Origin: Achatina immaculata
Taxonomy: Eukaryota; Mollusca; Gastropoda; Stylommatophora; Achatinidae
Assembly (NCBI GenBank): GCA_009760885.1
Contig: CM019718.1
Span: 27,014,133-27,078,132, forward strand
DNA length: 64,000 bases
Direction of reading: 5' to 3'
Under the pieces are notes generated by a model. That model worked only from the letters and a program-made list of their open reading frames with translations, was not told the origin of the DNA and ran no database searches. Shown here piece after piece: positions 44,360 through 55,215 of this stretch. Positions within the stretch are counted from its first letter, which is position 1; every line of letters starts with the position of its first letter. Made by a program: the position numbers and the translations under genes.

Positions 44360-45110
44360 AAACGTTTTGTTTTTTTCTTTCCCTTTACTTCCCTCCTCTT
44401 TTTCACTTTCCTTTACATTCCTCCTTAATTTTTTTCACATTCCCGGTACATTTTCTCTTCCTTATCTTTCCTCCCTTCCCCCCCTTCCTCTTATCCCACT
44501 TTCACTCCCCCTAGCATCCCTCCACTTTTCCTATTCCCTTTATATTCCTACCTGGTTTTAAAAAAAATTTCTGTTACATCCCTCCTCTTTTCCCTTTCTT
44601 TACATTTGTCGTCACTTTTTCCCTTCTTATTACATCCCTTGCAATTATCTCTAATCCTTTTCTCTCTTTTCCTTACGTGCCCCCCCCCCCCCCCCCCATT
44701 TTCGCTTTCCCTTGCATCACTCACATTTTCCTATTCCCTTTAGATTTTCCCACAGTTTTTCCGTTCTCATTACATGCCCCATCTCTTCTCCCTTTCCCTC
44801 ACGCCCCTCCCTTATTTTCACAACCCATTACATCACTTCCCATTTTCCTGTCCCCTTTACATTCCCAACCCATTTTTCCCATTCCGCTTACATCCTTCCT
44901 TCTTTTTTTCCAGTTTTCCTTACATCTTTTCTCCCTTTGTTTTTTTTTAGGGAGTGGGGGTCTGTTTTCGTGACATTTTCCCTCCTTTTCCTAGTTCTCC
45001 TTACATATATCTTACTTTTCCTATTTTCCTTAAATCTTTCCTTCCTTCTTTTTTTTTGTTTCCTTACATCTTTTCTTCTTGTTCTCCCTTTCCCCCAGAG
45101 GAGGTAGGAC
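44360..45110. repeat. Degenerate pyrimidine-rich array with C run
   Basis: TTCCCTTTACATCCCTCCTC-like motifs recur loosely for about 750 bp. A C run of about 17 lies at 44,681-44,697. Confidence 0.8.
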
Positions 45111-45199
45111 GGAAGATGCAGTGAGCGGAGGTGACATTCTCTCTCTCTAACTAGCACATGTCAATAATGAACGTGTTGAACAAAAGACTGTGCTAAGCT

Positions 45200-46830
45200 G
45201 AGCAGTAACAAACTGTCAGGAATGCTGGTTATAAACAGTAACAAACTGCCAGGAAGGCTGGTTATAAACAGTAACAAATTGCCAGGAAGGCTGGTTATAA
45301 ACAATAACAAACTGCCAGGAAGGCTGGTTATAAACAGTAACAAATTGCCAGGAAGGCTGGTTATAAACGATAACAAACTGCCAGGAAGGCTGGTTATAAC
45401 AGTAACAAATTGCCAGGAAGGCTGGTTATAAGCGATAACAACTGCCAGGAAGGCTGGTTATAAACAGTAACAAATTGCCAGGAAGGCTGGTTATAAACGA
45501 TAACAAACTGCCAGGAAGGCTGGTTATAAACAGTAACAAATTGCCAGGAAGGCTGGTTATAAACGATAACAAACTGCCAGGAAGGCTGGTTATAAACAGT
45601 AACAAATTGCCAGGAAGGCTGGTTATAAACAATAACAAACTGCCAGGAAGGCTGGTTATAAACAGTAACAATTGCCAGGAAGGCTGGTTATAAACAATAA
45701 CGAAATGTCAAGAAGGTTGGTTATAAACAATAACTAACTGTCAGGAAGGCTGGTTATAAACAATAACGAAGTGTCAGGAAGAAAGGCTGGTTATAAACAA
45801 TAACGAAGTGTCAGGAAGGAAGGCTGGTTATAAACAGTAACAAATTGCCAGGAAGGCTGGTTATAAACAGTAACAAATTGTCAGGAAGGCTGATTATAAA
45901 CAGTAACAAATTGCCAGGAAGGCTGGTTATAAACGATAACAAACTGCCAGGAAGGCTGGTTATAAACAGTAACAAATTGCCAGGAAGGCTGGTTATAAAC
46001 GATAACAAACTGCCAGGAAGGCTGGTTATAAACAGTAACAAATTGCCAGGAAGGCTGGTTATAAACAATAACGAAATGTCAAGAAGGTTGGTTATAAACA
46101 ATAACTAACTGTCAGGAAGGCTGGTTATAAACAATAACGAAGTGTCAGGAAGAAAGGCTGGTTATAAACAATAACGAAGTGTCAGGAAGGAAGGCTGGTT
46201 ATAAACAGTAACAAATTGCCAGGAAGGCTGGTTATAAACAGTAACAAATTGTCAGGAAGGCTGATTATAAACAGTAACAAACTGCCAGGAAGGTTGGTTA
46301 TAAACAGTAACAAACTGCCAGGAAGGCTGGTTATAAACAGTAACAAACTGCCAGGAAGGCTGGTTATAAACAGTAACAAATTGCCAGGAAGGCTGGTTAT
46401 AAACAGTAACAAAGTGCCAGGAAGGCTGGTTATAAACAATAACAAACTGCCAGGAAGGCTGGTTATAGACAATAACGAAATGTCAAGAAGGTTGGTTATA
46501 AACAATAACTAACTGTCAGGAAGGCTGGTTATAAACAATAACGAAGTGTCAGGAAGAAAGGCTGGTTATAAACAATAATGAAATGTCAAGAAGGTTGATT
46601 ATAAACAAAAACTAACTGTCAGGAAGGCTGGTTATAAACAATATCTAACTATCAGGAAAGCTGGTTATACACAATATCTAACTGTCAAGAAGGTTGATTA
46701 TAAACAATAACGAACTGTCAGGAAGGAAGGCTGGTTATAAACAATAACGAACTGTCAAGAAGGAAGGCTGGTTATAAACAAAACGAACTGTCAGGAAGGA
46801 AGGCTGGTTATAAGAAATAACGAAATTAGA
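45200..46830. repeat. 33-bp minisatellite, about 48 units, with higher-order repeats
   Basis: The unit contains AACTGCCAGGAAGGCTGG and TTATAAACAGTAAC. A distinctive block (CGAAATGTCAAGAAGGTTGG, then units with AGAAAGG and AAGGAAGG insertions) occurs at about 45,691, 46,062 and 46,466, giving higher-order periods of 371 and about 404 bp. Repeated frames of 11-residue period on both strands are artefacts. Confidence 0.97.
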
Positions 46831-47314
46831 TGGCTTGGAAAATATTTACGACCTTTACTTCTTATACTGAAAATAGACTTGTGAATTGTTCGCCGTGGAT
46901 CTCCGACGGCTTGTCCAGTCGCCCTCGCTTGCTTGTCACTACTACAAGCCTTTCTGTGTACAGCATACCCATACCAGGTACCCAAGGTGAGGATCTCAAA
47001 CTAGTTTCTGCTGTCTTTTTTTGGTTTCCAATTTTCGGAGCAGTCTACTAAAGGGCACAACTCTGCAATGATGACAGGATCGATTGTGCACTGTTAAAGA
47101 GATTTTTTTTTAACCAAAGGCAGCAATGAATTGTAACACAGGCACGGTTTGAATACTTTTAAAACCTGTTCTCAGATTACATATGCAGGTAAGTCTGTAC
47201 TGCAGAGAGCGAAGCAACTCCACAGCTACATACAGACCATCAGGTAAGAGTTTATTCCTTTTAGTGTTTGAATATTTTTTTTCGAATCTTCTTTTCTTTT
47301 TTTTTTCCATTCTC
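46831..47314. other. Unassigned spacer
   Basis: No element is recognised. Confidence 0.5.
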
Positions 47315-47377
47315 GGATTTGAACCACAGTAATTAGTGTGGCACTGGATCTTGATGGACATCTTAGCTATTCTGCCA
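47315..47377 (-). promoter_or_regulatory. tRNA-like SINE head (A and B boxes)
   Basis: Minus-strand B box GGTTCAAATCC (47,315-47,325), a perfect match to the consensus, with A-box-like TGGCAGAATAGCTAAGATG upstream (47,359-47,377). A T run lies beyond the B box (plus strand 47,295-47,306 reads T). Confidence 0.65.
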
Positions 47378-47629
47378 CGTAGGACCGGAGTTTAAAAAGT
47401 AACACATTAAGCTGTCTCAGTTTTTTCATTGCTTACCAGGCATGGCCCGCACTATGCGGGAATAGTTTAACTCTGTGCACTGGCACATTTAAACTATAAA
47501 CTTTAAACTATGGACTTTACTGGGGATATACGTCAGGGAGGGGGATATTTTGCAAAATGTTCACAAAAACGTACCCTGATACCTGGGCTCCAGAAAGATC
47601 GTCTATTAAATCTCAGGTAACATGATTGT

Positions 47630-47970
47630 GTCTTGTCTTGCTGTCTTCAGTCTACCTAGAACTGTGAGCTGATGCTCTTTGCAGCCGATGCGGTGAAGAT
47701 GTTGAGGCACAACATCATGTCGGTCTAGGCGGCTATTTTTTTGTGTCCTTGAGTGCAGCTAACTAGCAGGGGGTGTGCAATACTTCTTTAGCAGACTCCA
47801 CCACCATGGAGACTACGGCGATCCCTGCCCCGTTAGACAGGATAGGGCTGTCGCTGGAGGTAACACGGAGAGGTGGGACAGGGTCTTGGTCAGCTATGGT
47901 TCACCGATCCTGACGCCAGGATGCCAGCTACGGGTCGCTGATTTCCAGATCAAGCAGCATCTTCGTTCCC
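47630..47970. repeat. Dispersed repeat DR-2, copy 5, inverted
   Basis: Opposite orientation to the first four copies, starting with GTGTCTTGTCTTG, the reverse of the ACAAG tail. The inner landmark CCACCACCATGGAGACTACG is present. Confidence 0.87.
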
Positions 47971-48708
47971 CCTGACAACGCGTTAGAAAGAATATGGCGT
48001 GTTTCAGAAATGGCGGAGACAACACAACCTCGCCCTGGAAACTGGAAACAAATATCTGCCCAAGCTACAAAAACCGGAAAGAAAACTGCAAGAGACACCC
48101 ACCGCTTTAAAGAAAATACGCAGAAAACAAAAACTTACATATCCTTAGATATTGCTGAACTTCGTAATAGCTAGACCCGAAATGTCAATAAACGCGTTTT
48201 ATGTTTAAGGTAATGAGAAATAACGTTTTGTAGGGGAATATATTCGCAGAGATAAACATGCAAATCTTGGATATAATCTAACCGGACGGGACATGAAATG
48301 GGCAATATGAGCATTTGAAAGCCATAATATGAGTGCGCTCTTATAAAAGTTCAGCCACATGTCATTTATATGTCCAGGAACGTATTAGGCAAACCGGTTT
48401 TGTCGTTTCAATTTATACGCTAAAGGCGGTTTCGGTTTAAAGAAGAAGAAAAGAGCCCAGGTTTGATTATTAATCTTGTGTGGGAAAATTAATTTAATCA
48501 TGTTTGTTATGAGATCTTCGTTTCTAGTGGGGGGCCATTTTAAAACTAGGGAAGAAAATAAGAGTGATAGGAGTTGTGGATTCGTGATGGCTCTTAGAGA
48601 AATGAAGGAATTAAAAACCTGTTCGGAATTAGGTTAGTATGACAGTTAAATGTATGAAAGAGCTGAAAATGGGAAGGGGGAAAAGAGTGACAGGCGGAGA
48701 ATGAGCGA
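47971..48708. other. Unassigned spacer
   Basis: No element is recognised. Confidence 0.5.
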
Positions 48709-48815
48709 AATTTATTTTCAAAATGTGAAGAACTGGGCACATAGAGGCACGTCTGGCATTCTATCTTCCATCATACAACGTTGACTCTATTGCAGACATT
48801 CTCTTTAATAGAATG
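48709..48815 (-). mobile_element. CR1-like LINE 3' end, inverted
   Basis: TTTATTTTCAAAATGTGAAG, GGCACGTCTGGCATTCT and CATCATACAACG match the reverse of the family G 3' terminus at 41,640-41,720. Confidence 0.75.
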
Positions 48816-49040
48816 TGTAATACAGAACAGGACAAAGAAAAATGATAAAACTTTTGACATTCAGCGTCTGATCTATACATTCGATTATATGTGAAAATAC
48901 TAAACACAGGAGATGTGATTATTATCATTGTTCATACGCATAACAAACACGTGATATCGCTTCAGGAGATATTATATGTTAATAGAATTATGTCTGTAAC
49001 TTTATAACATATTTTGATTATTAGATAAATCTAATTCTGG
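48816..49040. other. Spacer
   Basis: No element is recognised. Confidence 0.45.
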
Positions 49041-49488
49041 GAGAGAGAAGAGAGAGAAGGCGAGGGAGAATGATGGAGAGAGAAAAGAGAGATAGAAGGA
49101 GAAACAGAATGAGACAAAAGGAAAGAGAAAAGGAGAGAAAGAAAAGGAGAGAAGGAGAGAAAGAGAAAAAGAGAAGGAGGGATAGAGAAGAAAGAAGGAG
49201 AGAAAGAGAAGGAGAGAGAGGAGAGAATGAGAAAGAGAGAGAGAGGAGAGAATGAGAAGGAGAGAGGAGAGAAAAAGGAGAGAGAAAAGGAGAGAAGGAG
49301 AGAAAAAAGAGGAGAGAAAGAGAAGGAGAACAGAGAAAAAGATAGGGAGAACGAACGAGAAAAAAGAGATAGACGAAGAAGTAGCGAGAGAAAGAGAGAG
49401 AAGGAGAGAAGAGAGAGGACAGAGAAGGAGACAGATAGAGAGGGAGAGAGAGACAGAAGGAGGAGAGAGAAAGAGAGAAGGAGATGAA
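49041..49488. repeat. GA-rich purine array
   Basis: About 450 bp, nearly all A and G: AGAGAAAGAGAAGGAGAGAG-like units. It abuts the 3' tail of the CR1-like end at 49,495. Frames on both strands are artefacts. Confidence 0.95.
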
Positions 49489-49610
49489 ACGAACTAAAGA
49501 ACAAACTTTATTTTCAAACAAGTAAGAACTGGGCACTCAAACCCGTCTAACAATCTACCCTACGTCACACAACTTTCACTCCTTCACAGACATTCAGTAT
49601 TACTGTAGTT
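49489..49610 (-). mobile_element. CR1-like LINE 3' end, inverted, with tail
   Basis: AACGAACTAAAGAACAAACTT tail remnants, then TTTATTTTCAAACAAGTAAG, GGCACTCAAACCCGTCT and GTCACACAACTTTCACTCC, the reversed family G terminus. Confidence 0.75.
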
Positions 49611-49670
49611 TTTTAACATAAAAATCATCTTTAAAAGTCATCCATTGTCCATACTCTTCACAGTCTGCTT

Positions 49671-49675
<5 letters not shown>

Positions 49676-49714
<39 letters not shown>

Positions 49715-49905
49715 GAGGGGAGTGAGAAAGAGAGGAGAGAGAGAGGAGTAAGAGAGAGAGGAATGAGAGAGTGAGAGAGTGAGAGTGAGAGAGTGAGAGA
49801 GTGAGAGAGATATGAGTGAGAAAGAGAGGAGTGAGAGAGACACAGTGAGGAGTGAGAGAGAAGAGATAGGCAGAGAGGAGTGAGAGAGAGGAGATAGGCA
49901 GAACA
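49676..49905. repeat. GA and GAGT microsatellite
   Basis: Pure GA at about 49,676-49,707, then GAGAGTGAGAGAGTG and GAGAGGAGTGAG repeats. Confidence 0.92.
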
Positions 49906-50094
49906 TTTAAAAGGCTATGAGAAAACAGTGAAAGAAAACAACAACAAATGAGCCGTAATTAAAAGCAAACATCTTCAATCTTTCGAAATCCTGGAAGAAG
50001 AAAGCTTTAAACCAGTGGTTCCCAGAATTGTTCGGGCCACCGCCCTCTTTTCTACCAAACAACATCCCCAACGTCTTCTTATGTAATACTCGTA

Positions 50095-50375
50095 CAGTCA
50101 GTCAGTCAATCAGTCATTTGCATGTCCCTTGCTGAACTTTGCCTCCCTAACAGCTCTCCTGTTGGCTTCTCGGTTGTAAGCAAGATGCCCCTGGTGCTGA
50201 TGCATCCGTTCGCAGATCATCAAATATATCTTGCTCCCATCGTCGCCTTGGTCTTCCTCTCTTTCTTTTTCCCATTAAGTATCCTTCCAAGACTGTCTTC
50301 GCTACATTCTCATGGCGTTTAATATGTCCAAAAATATTTAAGTTTTCTCTGTTTAATCTTCTTTACTAGACAATC
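50095..50375 (-). mobile_element. LINE family C 3' end, inverted, with CAGT tail
   Basis: CATTTGCATGTCCCTTGCTG, CTTTGCCTCCCTAACAGCTC and CTTTTTCCCATTAAGTATCC match the reverse of 9,540-9,768. The tail is CAGTCAGTCAGTC at about 50,096-50,110. Confidence 0.83.
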
Positions 50376-50593
50376 TCGTACACAATCTCATACAATGGTC
50401 TATTAAATTAGGATATACATAGCACAATTAAAAACTTCAGCTAGCAAACTAGTTTATTTAACAATATGAAGGAGTACAATTATAACTCATCTACTGCCTT
50501 ATTTTCTCAGCTTCTAATGTGATGGGTGAGTTTCACAAAAGGACACACGTTTCTCAAAATCAGATTGAAAAGTGCTATGAGAAGTCTTAGACA

Positions 50594-51392
50594 CTGCTGG
50601 CGAGATTCTTCGGATGCCGCGCGTGGAGTGAAACTCCTCCCGGCCAATGAAGAAAATGCGAAAAAGCAATTAGGGTTGCCATGCGGCGCCAATGTGAAAA
50701 GATGATGGAAAGGATAAAGTGAAGCTTAATCCGTATGTCCAGTAGTCTCGCGGCGAGAGCTACTCAAACCATGGCACCTCCGCTCTAGAGGCCGGTCACG
50801 TCCGATATACACCCATACTGGTGAAATATGCCTAAACCGGCTTAAACCAGGAGTGAAACTTGATGGATAAGCATGTCATGGTACCTCCGCTCTAGAGGTC
50901 GTTCACGTCCTAAACACGCCCATGCTGGGATAATACGTCTAAACCGGCTCAACCCAGGGGTGAAACTTACTATTGGCAAGGATTCGTCCTCATGGACAAA
51001 AGCTCCGTCCTGGTCACAACTAGGAAGGGTATCGGCCACGACCACGAAATGTTGAAGTTAGAGACACTGGACCAGTGCAGTCTAGATAAGGCAACCACCT
51101 CTCACCCAGCGGGGATGTATGTGTATCCTAATCACGTTGAGGTTTTCTGGTGAGAAAGTCCAACTCTAGATTAAACTGGTGCAACGAAAACCACGGTGTC
51201 ACGCAATCTCGCTTCTGAGAACCACCGAGAATACGAGCTCTAGCCCTGCCATGCTCTGAACTTACTGTGGTCCTCTTGGGGATCTCGTGTGGTTCCTTCG
51301 GGGACCACAGGGGGGAACCATGGGAGCTATCGAGGACACACAGGAGTACATTCAGTATGATTATGGGGCAGTCTTGGTGGTAGAAGAAGAAG
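50594..51392 (+). repeat. Dispersed repeat DR-1, copy 4
   Basis: Nearly full-length: starts CTGCTGGCGAGATTC and ends GGTGGTAGAAGAAGAAG. Both internal duplications can be followed, the second one shortened. It lies between the hAT-like ends. Confidence 0.85.
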
Positions 51393-51404
51393 TCTTAGGT
51401 GTCC

Positions 51405-51500
51405 ACGTTCAGTACCTTCCAGGCCAACTATATTGTCTACACTATATTATCTACACTATATTGTCTACACTATGTTGTCTACACGATATTGTCTAGGTTT
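51405..51500. repeat. 15-bp repeat
   Basis: About five units of TTGTCTACACTATAT-like sequence. Confidence 0.8.
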
Positions 51501-51867
51501 TTTTTTTTGCTTCTGGCGCTACTGACACTTTTTTCTCTTTTATTCTGGACTCTGGTAAAGGATGTTCCACTGGTGACAGACACTTTGGCGCATACCCTTG
51601 GGGCAGTTAATAAAAGGATCTTTACCTCCGACCGAAGCTTTTGAAGCACATACCGCCTTCACGCCCTTTAGACTATCAGAGAAAGGCATTACTGCACCCT
51701 TCTTCTGCTTCTTTTTCCCTCAACAGTTCCCCCTTCTGCCCCCATTTCTTCCAATGCCCACTGGCCCTTTTTCATTCACCGGCCCCGTGGTACTTTCCAA
51801 CGCCCATCGGGGTTGAGGGGGTGGAGGTGGGGGGTTCGCCCACTTTTGGGAAACACTGGTTTAAAGC

Positions 51868-52204
51868 AAAGAGATGAGTCCCGTTTTTCTTTGTTTAGAT
51901 AGTTCATAGGCGGAAAGTAACAAGGGAGGCTACTTAGAAAAAAATGCTGGAAGAGGAAATAATTCTTGAGATGGGAACTAATTACATGAAAAGAAACGGC
52001 ACACAAATCCTGGTGCTATTCTGATCTGTCTTCTATCCCTCTAATTTTAGCCATAAAAGCACATAACTGCAGCATGCTATAATACATACCTGCGGTTAAA
52101 CACCAGATGCGAATTTATCGCGGTTCATTGTTTCCCTACACTTGACATTAAGGAAGTTTTGCGTTGAGGTCCTCGCAAGTCTTGCTTTGTTTAACATGAA
52201 CTAT
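51868..52204. other. Spacer
   Basis: No element is recognised. Confidence 0.45.
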
Positions 52205-52675
52205 TGCCAGGCAAATGAATAAATCATTGGAGGCAACAGAGATGTGGATTCTGAGAGGAATGCTGGGGATCCCATGGACAGCCAAGATAACTAATGAGCA
52301 GTGTCCGAGGCAAGCTAATGGAAAACGTAGTACAACTAAGATTACGAGACTGCGATATTGGAATCGATACTGGGCTTGTGCACAGCAACTTTGCGAACGC
52401 CCTGTATAATAACAAAGATAAAGGAGGTTGGGGGGGGGGGGGGAAGTAACCATCAAACTTGGGGCGTGTGAAGAGAAGACAGAAACCGGAAAATATAACA
52501 ATGGGCAAAACTGAAGGCAGGAGAGGCGGAGGACGACCTGCGGAAGAGATGTTAGAAAGTCTGACATTGTGGCTTGGGAAGAAATCCGCAACAGAGTTAC
52601 TTAGAAATGACTGAGATTTGTGGTGGAATATGATCGCCCACCCCTCCATACATGGCACATGATGATGATGATGAA
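52205..52675 (+). mobile_element. LINE family B 3' part with GAT tail
   Basis: The plus strand reads NKSLEATEMWILRGMLGIPWTAKITNE, equivalent to the LEAxEMWxxRRMLRIPWT block, then a decayed stretch with a G run at 52,430-52,442. GRRGGGRPAEEMLESLTLWLGKKS follows at about 52,520-52,580. An ATG/GAT microsatellite at about 52,659-52,674 is the tail. 5'-truncated. Confidence 0.82.
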
Positions 52676-52975
52676 TTCTTTTTGTATAGAGGGACCCAGG
52701 TCCCATAGGCTACACTTAATAAAAGTCATCCTAGTTCGTTCGACCTCTGCTTCCTGTCACCTGATATATGGCCTGTTTCCCCTCTAGTTCTGGTCTCTGG
52801 TAATGTTCTCTGACTTTGTATTATACAGAGCAAACACGAACTGATACGTCGCTGTCCTTTTGGACAGCACAACTTTACAGTAAACCAATAATAGTTATCC
52901 GCGGTGATTTACACATTGTTAAACTCCCCGCATTATGAAAAACAAGAAACTGAGTTGGCTGGGGCAGTTAGAGAG
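52676..52975. other. Spacer
   Basis: No element is recognised. Confidence 0.45.
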
Positions 52976-53165
52976 AATGAAGGAGGATAGACCAACACAG
53001 AAAGCACATACAGACGTGATGAAAGAGGATAGACCAGCATAGATAGCATATACAGACGTGATGAAAGAGGATAGATCAGCATAGATAGCATATACAGACG
53101 TGATGAAAGAGGATAGACCAGCATAGATAGCATATACAGACGTGATGAAAGAGGATAGACTAAAA
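52976..53165. repeat. 42-bp tandem repeat, 4-5 units
   Basis: The unit contains GATAGACCAGCATAGATAGC and ATATACAGACGTGATGAAAG. Confidence 0.93.
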
Positions 53166-53245
53166 GGTAGTTCCAGATAACAATGGCGAGACAAGTTAGC
53201 AGAAGATATATTATATATATAATTATCACGAAAAGATCAAGAAGA

Positions 53246-53250
53246 GAGAA

Positions 53251-53290
<40 letters not shown>
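53246..53290. repeat. GA microsatellite
   Basis: About 20 GA repeats. Confidence 0.93.
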
Positions 53291-53293
<3 letters not shown>

Positions 53294-54384
53294 CCCATGT
53301 CTTGTCTGCAGCAATGAACCTCAGTGGCTCGGAAAGCTGCTGAAATCAGTAGCTGCTCAAAGAAGAAGAAGAAGAAGAGTTATACATTATTGTTACACGT
53401 AACAATAATCTCTATTTATGGTGTTTATTTTTCCATTGCTAGCTTTAAACTTGTCCAGTCCAAAGGAGAACCGGCCACTGGTTATACATGGCTCACGGAT
53501 CATACAGTTTGGAGAATATAGAAGAGTTACTATCTGCAATACAACTCGGAATGAAACATGTATTATAATTTATAAACGATGTAACCTCGTAAAAATGACG
53601 CCAGAAGATATTTAATTCTTACTCCAATTATTTGCCTTTCAAAATAGCATTTTACTTTTTTGCTGAAAGCAACTTGAGGAAGAGGGAAAAAAAAGACACC
53701 TGGCCTGAGTGATATTTATTGGGTAAATTTCCGTGACATGTATTTGACCTCTGCTCACTACAGCTAAATACTGAAGCCAGGACAATAAACCGAAGCAGTC
53801 TGCACAATCATACCCGCCTCTTCTTCACTCTAACTCTTGTGTTCTACGAAAAAAAATTTTACAGAACCGACATACAGACTTAGGAAATTATGGTATTGCA
53901 TAATTCATATGTACGTCAGAATTCTTTATTTGATTATACATCAGCGGTTTTTTTAGCCTTTCTCTTTTACAGAGGTTTACCATTTCAGTTGAAACCAACG
54001 ACACACAGCCTTTCCTCAACTTCCTCCTCATACAAGATGTGTGTGTGAGAGAGAGATAGAGAGAGAGGGGGGGGGGGAGAGAAAGAGACGGAATGACCTG
54101 TCTATTTACTGCTCTCTTTGAGGGCAAACAGAAATTTGCATAAAAAACTAACGCGGTAGCCATGTATGTAATCAAGCTCCCGCGTAAAGCAATTTTACGG
54201 CGTTGCATTACTCCCCGCTTCCCCAAAGGGAAGGGATGATTTAGAGGAAGAAAATAATTGGGCTAAGTCAACAGAAAGAGTGGAAATTGTGTGTGATCAG
54301 ATTATCTTGACTTGGAAGGGGTACTGTTTTCTTATGTGTGTGTTTTCTTTAGTGGCATTTCTTGCTTTGTTTGCTTTTCATAGT
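53291..54384. other. Unassigned spacer
   Basis: GAA run at 53,361-53,377 and GA plus G run at about 54,043-54,078. No gene is recognised. Confidence 0.5.
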
Positions 54385-54387
54385 ATA

Positions 54388-54432
<45 letters not shown>

Positions 54433-54576
54433 GTTAGATACCATATATATATATATATATAGAAATAAGTTAGATACCATATATATATAAAGAAATAAGT
54501 TAGATACCATATATATATATATAGAAATAAGTTAGATACCATATATATATATATAAATGGTATCTAACTTATTTTT
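54385..54576. repeat. AT microsatellite with 18-bp motif in direct and inverted copies
   Basis: TA repeats separate four direct copies of AAATAAGTTAGATACCAT and one inverted copy (ATGGTATCTAACTTATTT) at about 54,556-54,573. Direct plus inverted copies give strong hairpin potential. Confidence 0.93.
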
Positions 54577-55184
54577 ATGTGCTCATTTCCTTCACGTTAT
54601 GTGCCTGAGTTTCTCTTCATATTTTAAGCTCTTAACGTTTAAAAGAAATTCATAATTAAATTTAGATGAAAACGAACAAAAGGAAAATAAGAGGCTCTAT
54701 ATATACTCCTATATTCTTCAGATATATATTTATTTTTCTTAATTATTTACTTTTTTTGTTGTTTTAAACGTCTTCTTGTCACACACTTTTTTAAAAGTAT
54801 GTTTCTTAAAGTCTGATGTTATGTGTAATATAAAAAGAAACATGAGATAATGTGAAGGTTTTTTATGGGGGAGGGGGGAGCGGTGTGCAAATAAAGACAT
54901 TTCTATGTGATAAAACCGAAGATGTGAAATAAAATCGCTACAACAATCACGAAATGTACATTCGGGGAGGTGAGAGGGGAAGAAAGGCTGAGTACAGACT
55001 ACCTGACAGAGAGCTGTAGAAACGGAAAAGAGTAGCATGCAGCACATCTTGGGGATGGGGGTGAGGTGGGGAACAGTACAAAAGCTGGCCGGATACCGTG
55101 AGAAGTGGAGATAATATTTTGCTATGTTGCAATGTGCCACAAGGCATACTGGGCTATGAATTGGTTAATGGATCAACGAAACCA
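54577..55184. other. Unassigned spacer
   Basis: AT-rich on the left. No gene is recognised in the 133-codon minus-strand frame at 54,739-55,140. Confidence 0.45.
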
Positions 55185-55215
55185 GTGAGATGGATGGATG
55201 GATGGATGGATGCGA
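55185..55215. repeat. GGAT microsatellite
   Basis: About six ATGG/GGAT repeats. Confidence 0.9.

Larger units (their letters stand above)
50004..51867. mobile_element. 1.85 kb element with hAT-like inverted ends, composite
   Basis: The left end is GCTTTAAACCAGTGGTTCCC and the right end, read inverted, is GCTTTAAACCAGTGTTTCCC: 19 of 20 bases agree. CAGTGNTTCCCA is a common hAT terminus. Taken from CAGTG, the element is 50,013-51,858 with flanks CTTTAAAC and GTTTAAAG, which share a TTTAAA core. Inside are a LINE C 3' end (50,095-50,375) and a full DR-1 copy (50,594-51,392), both of retroposon type. No transposase is visible. Confidence 0.55.
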
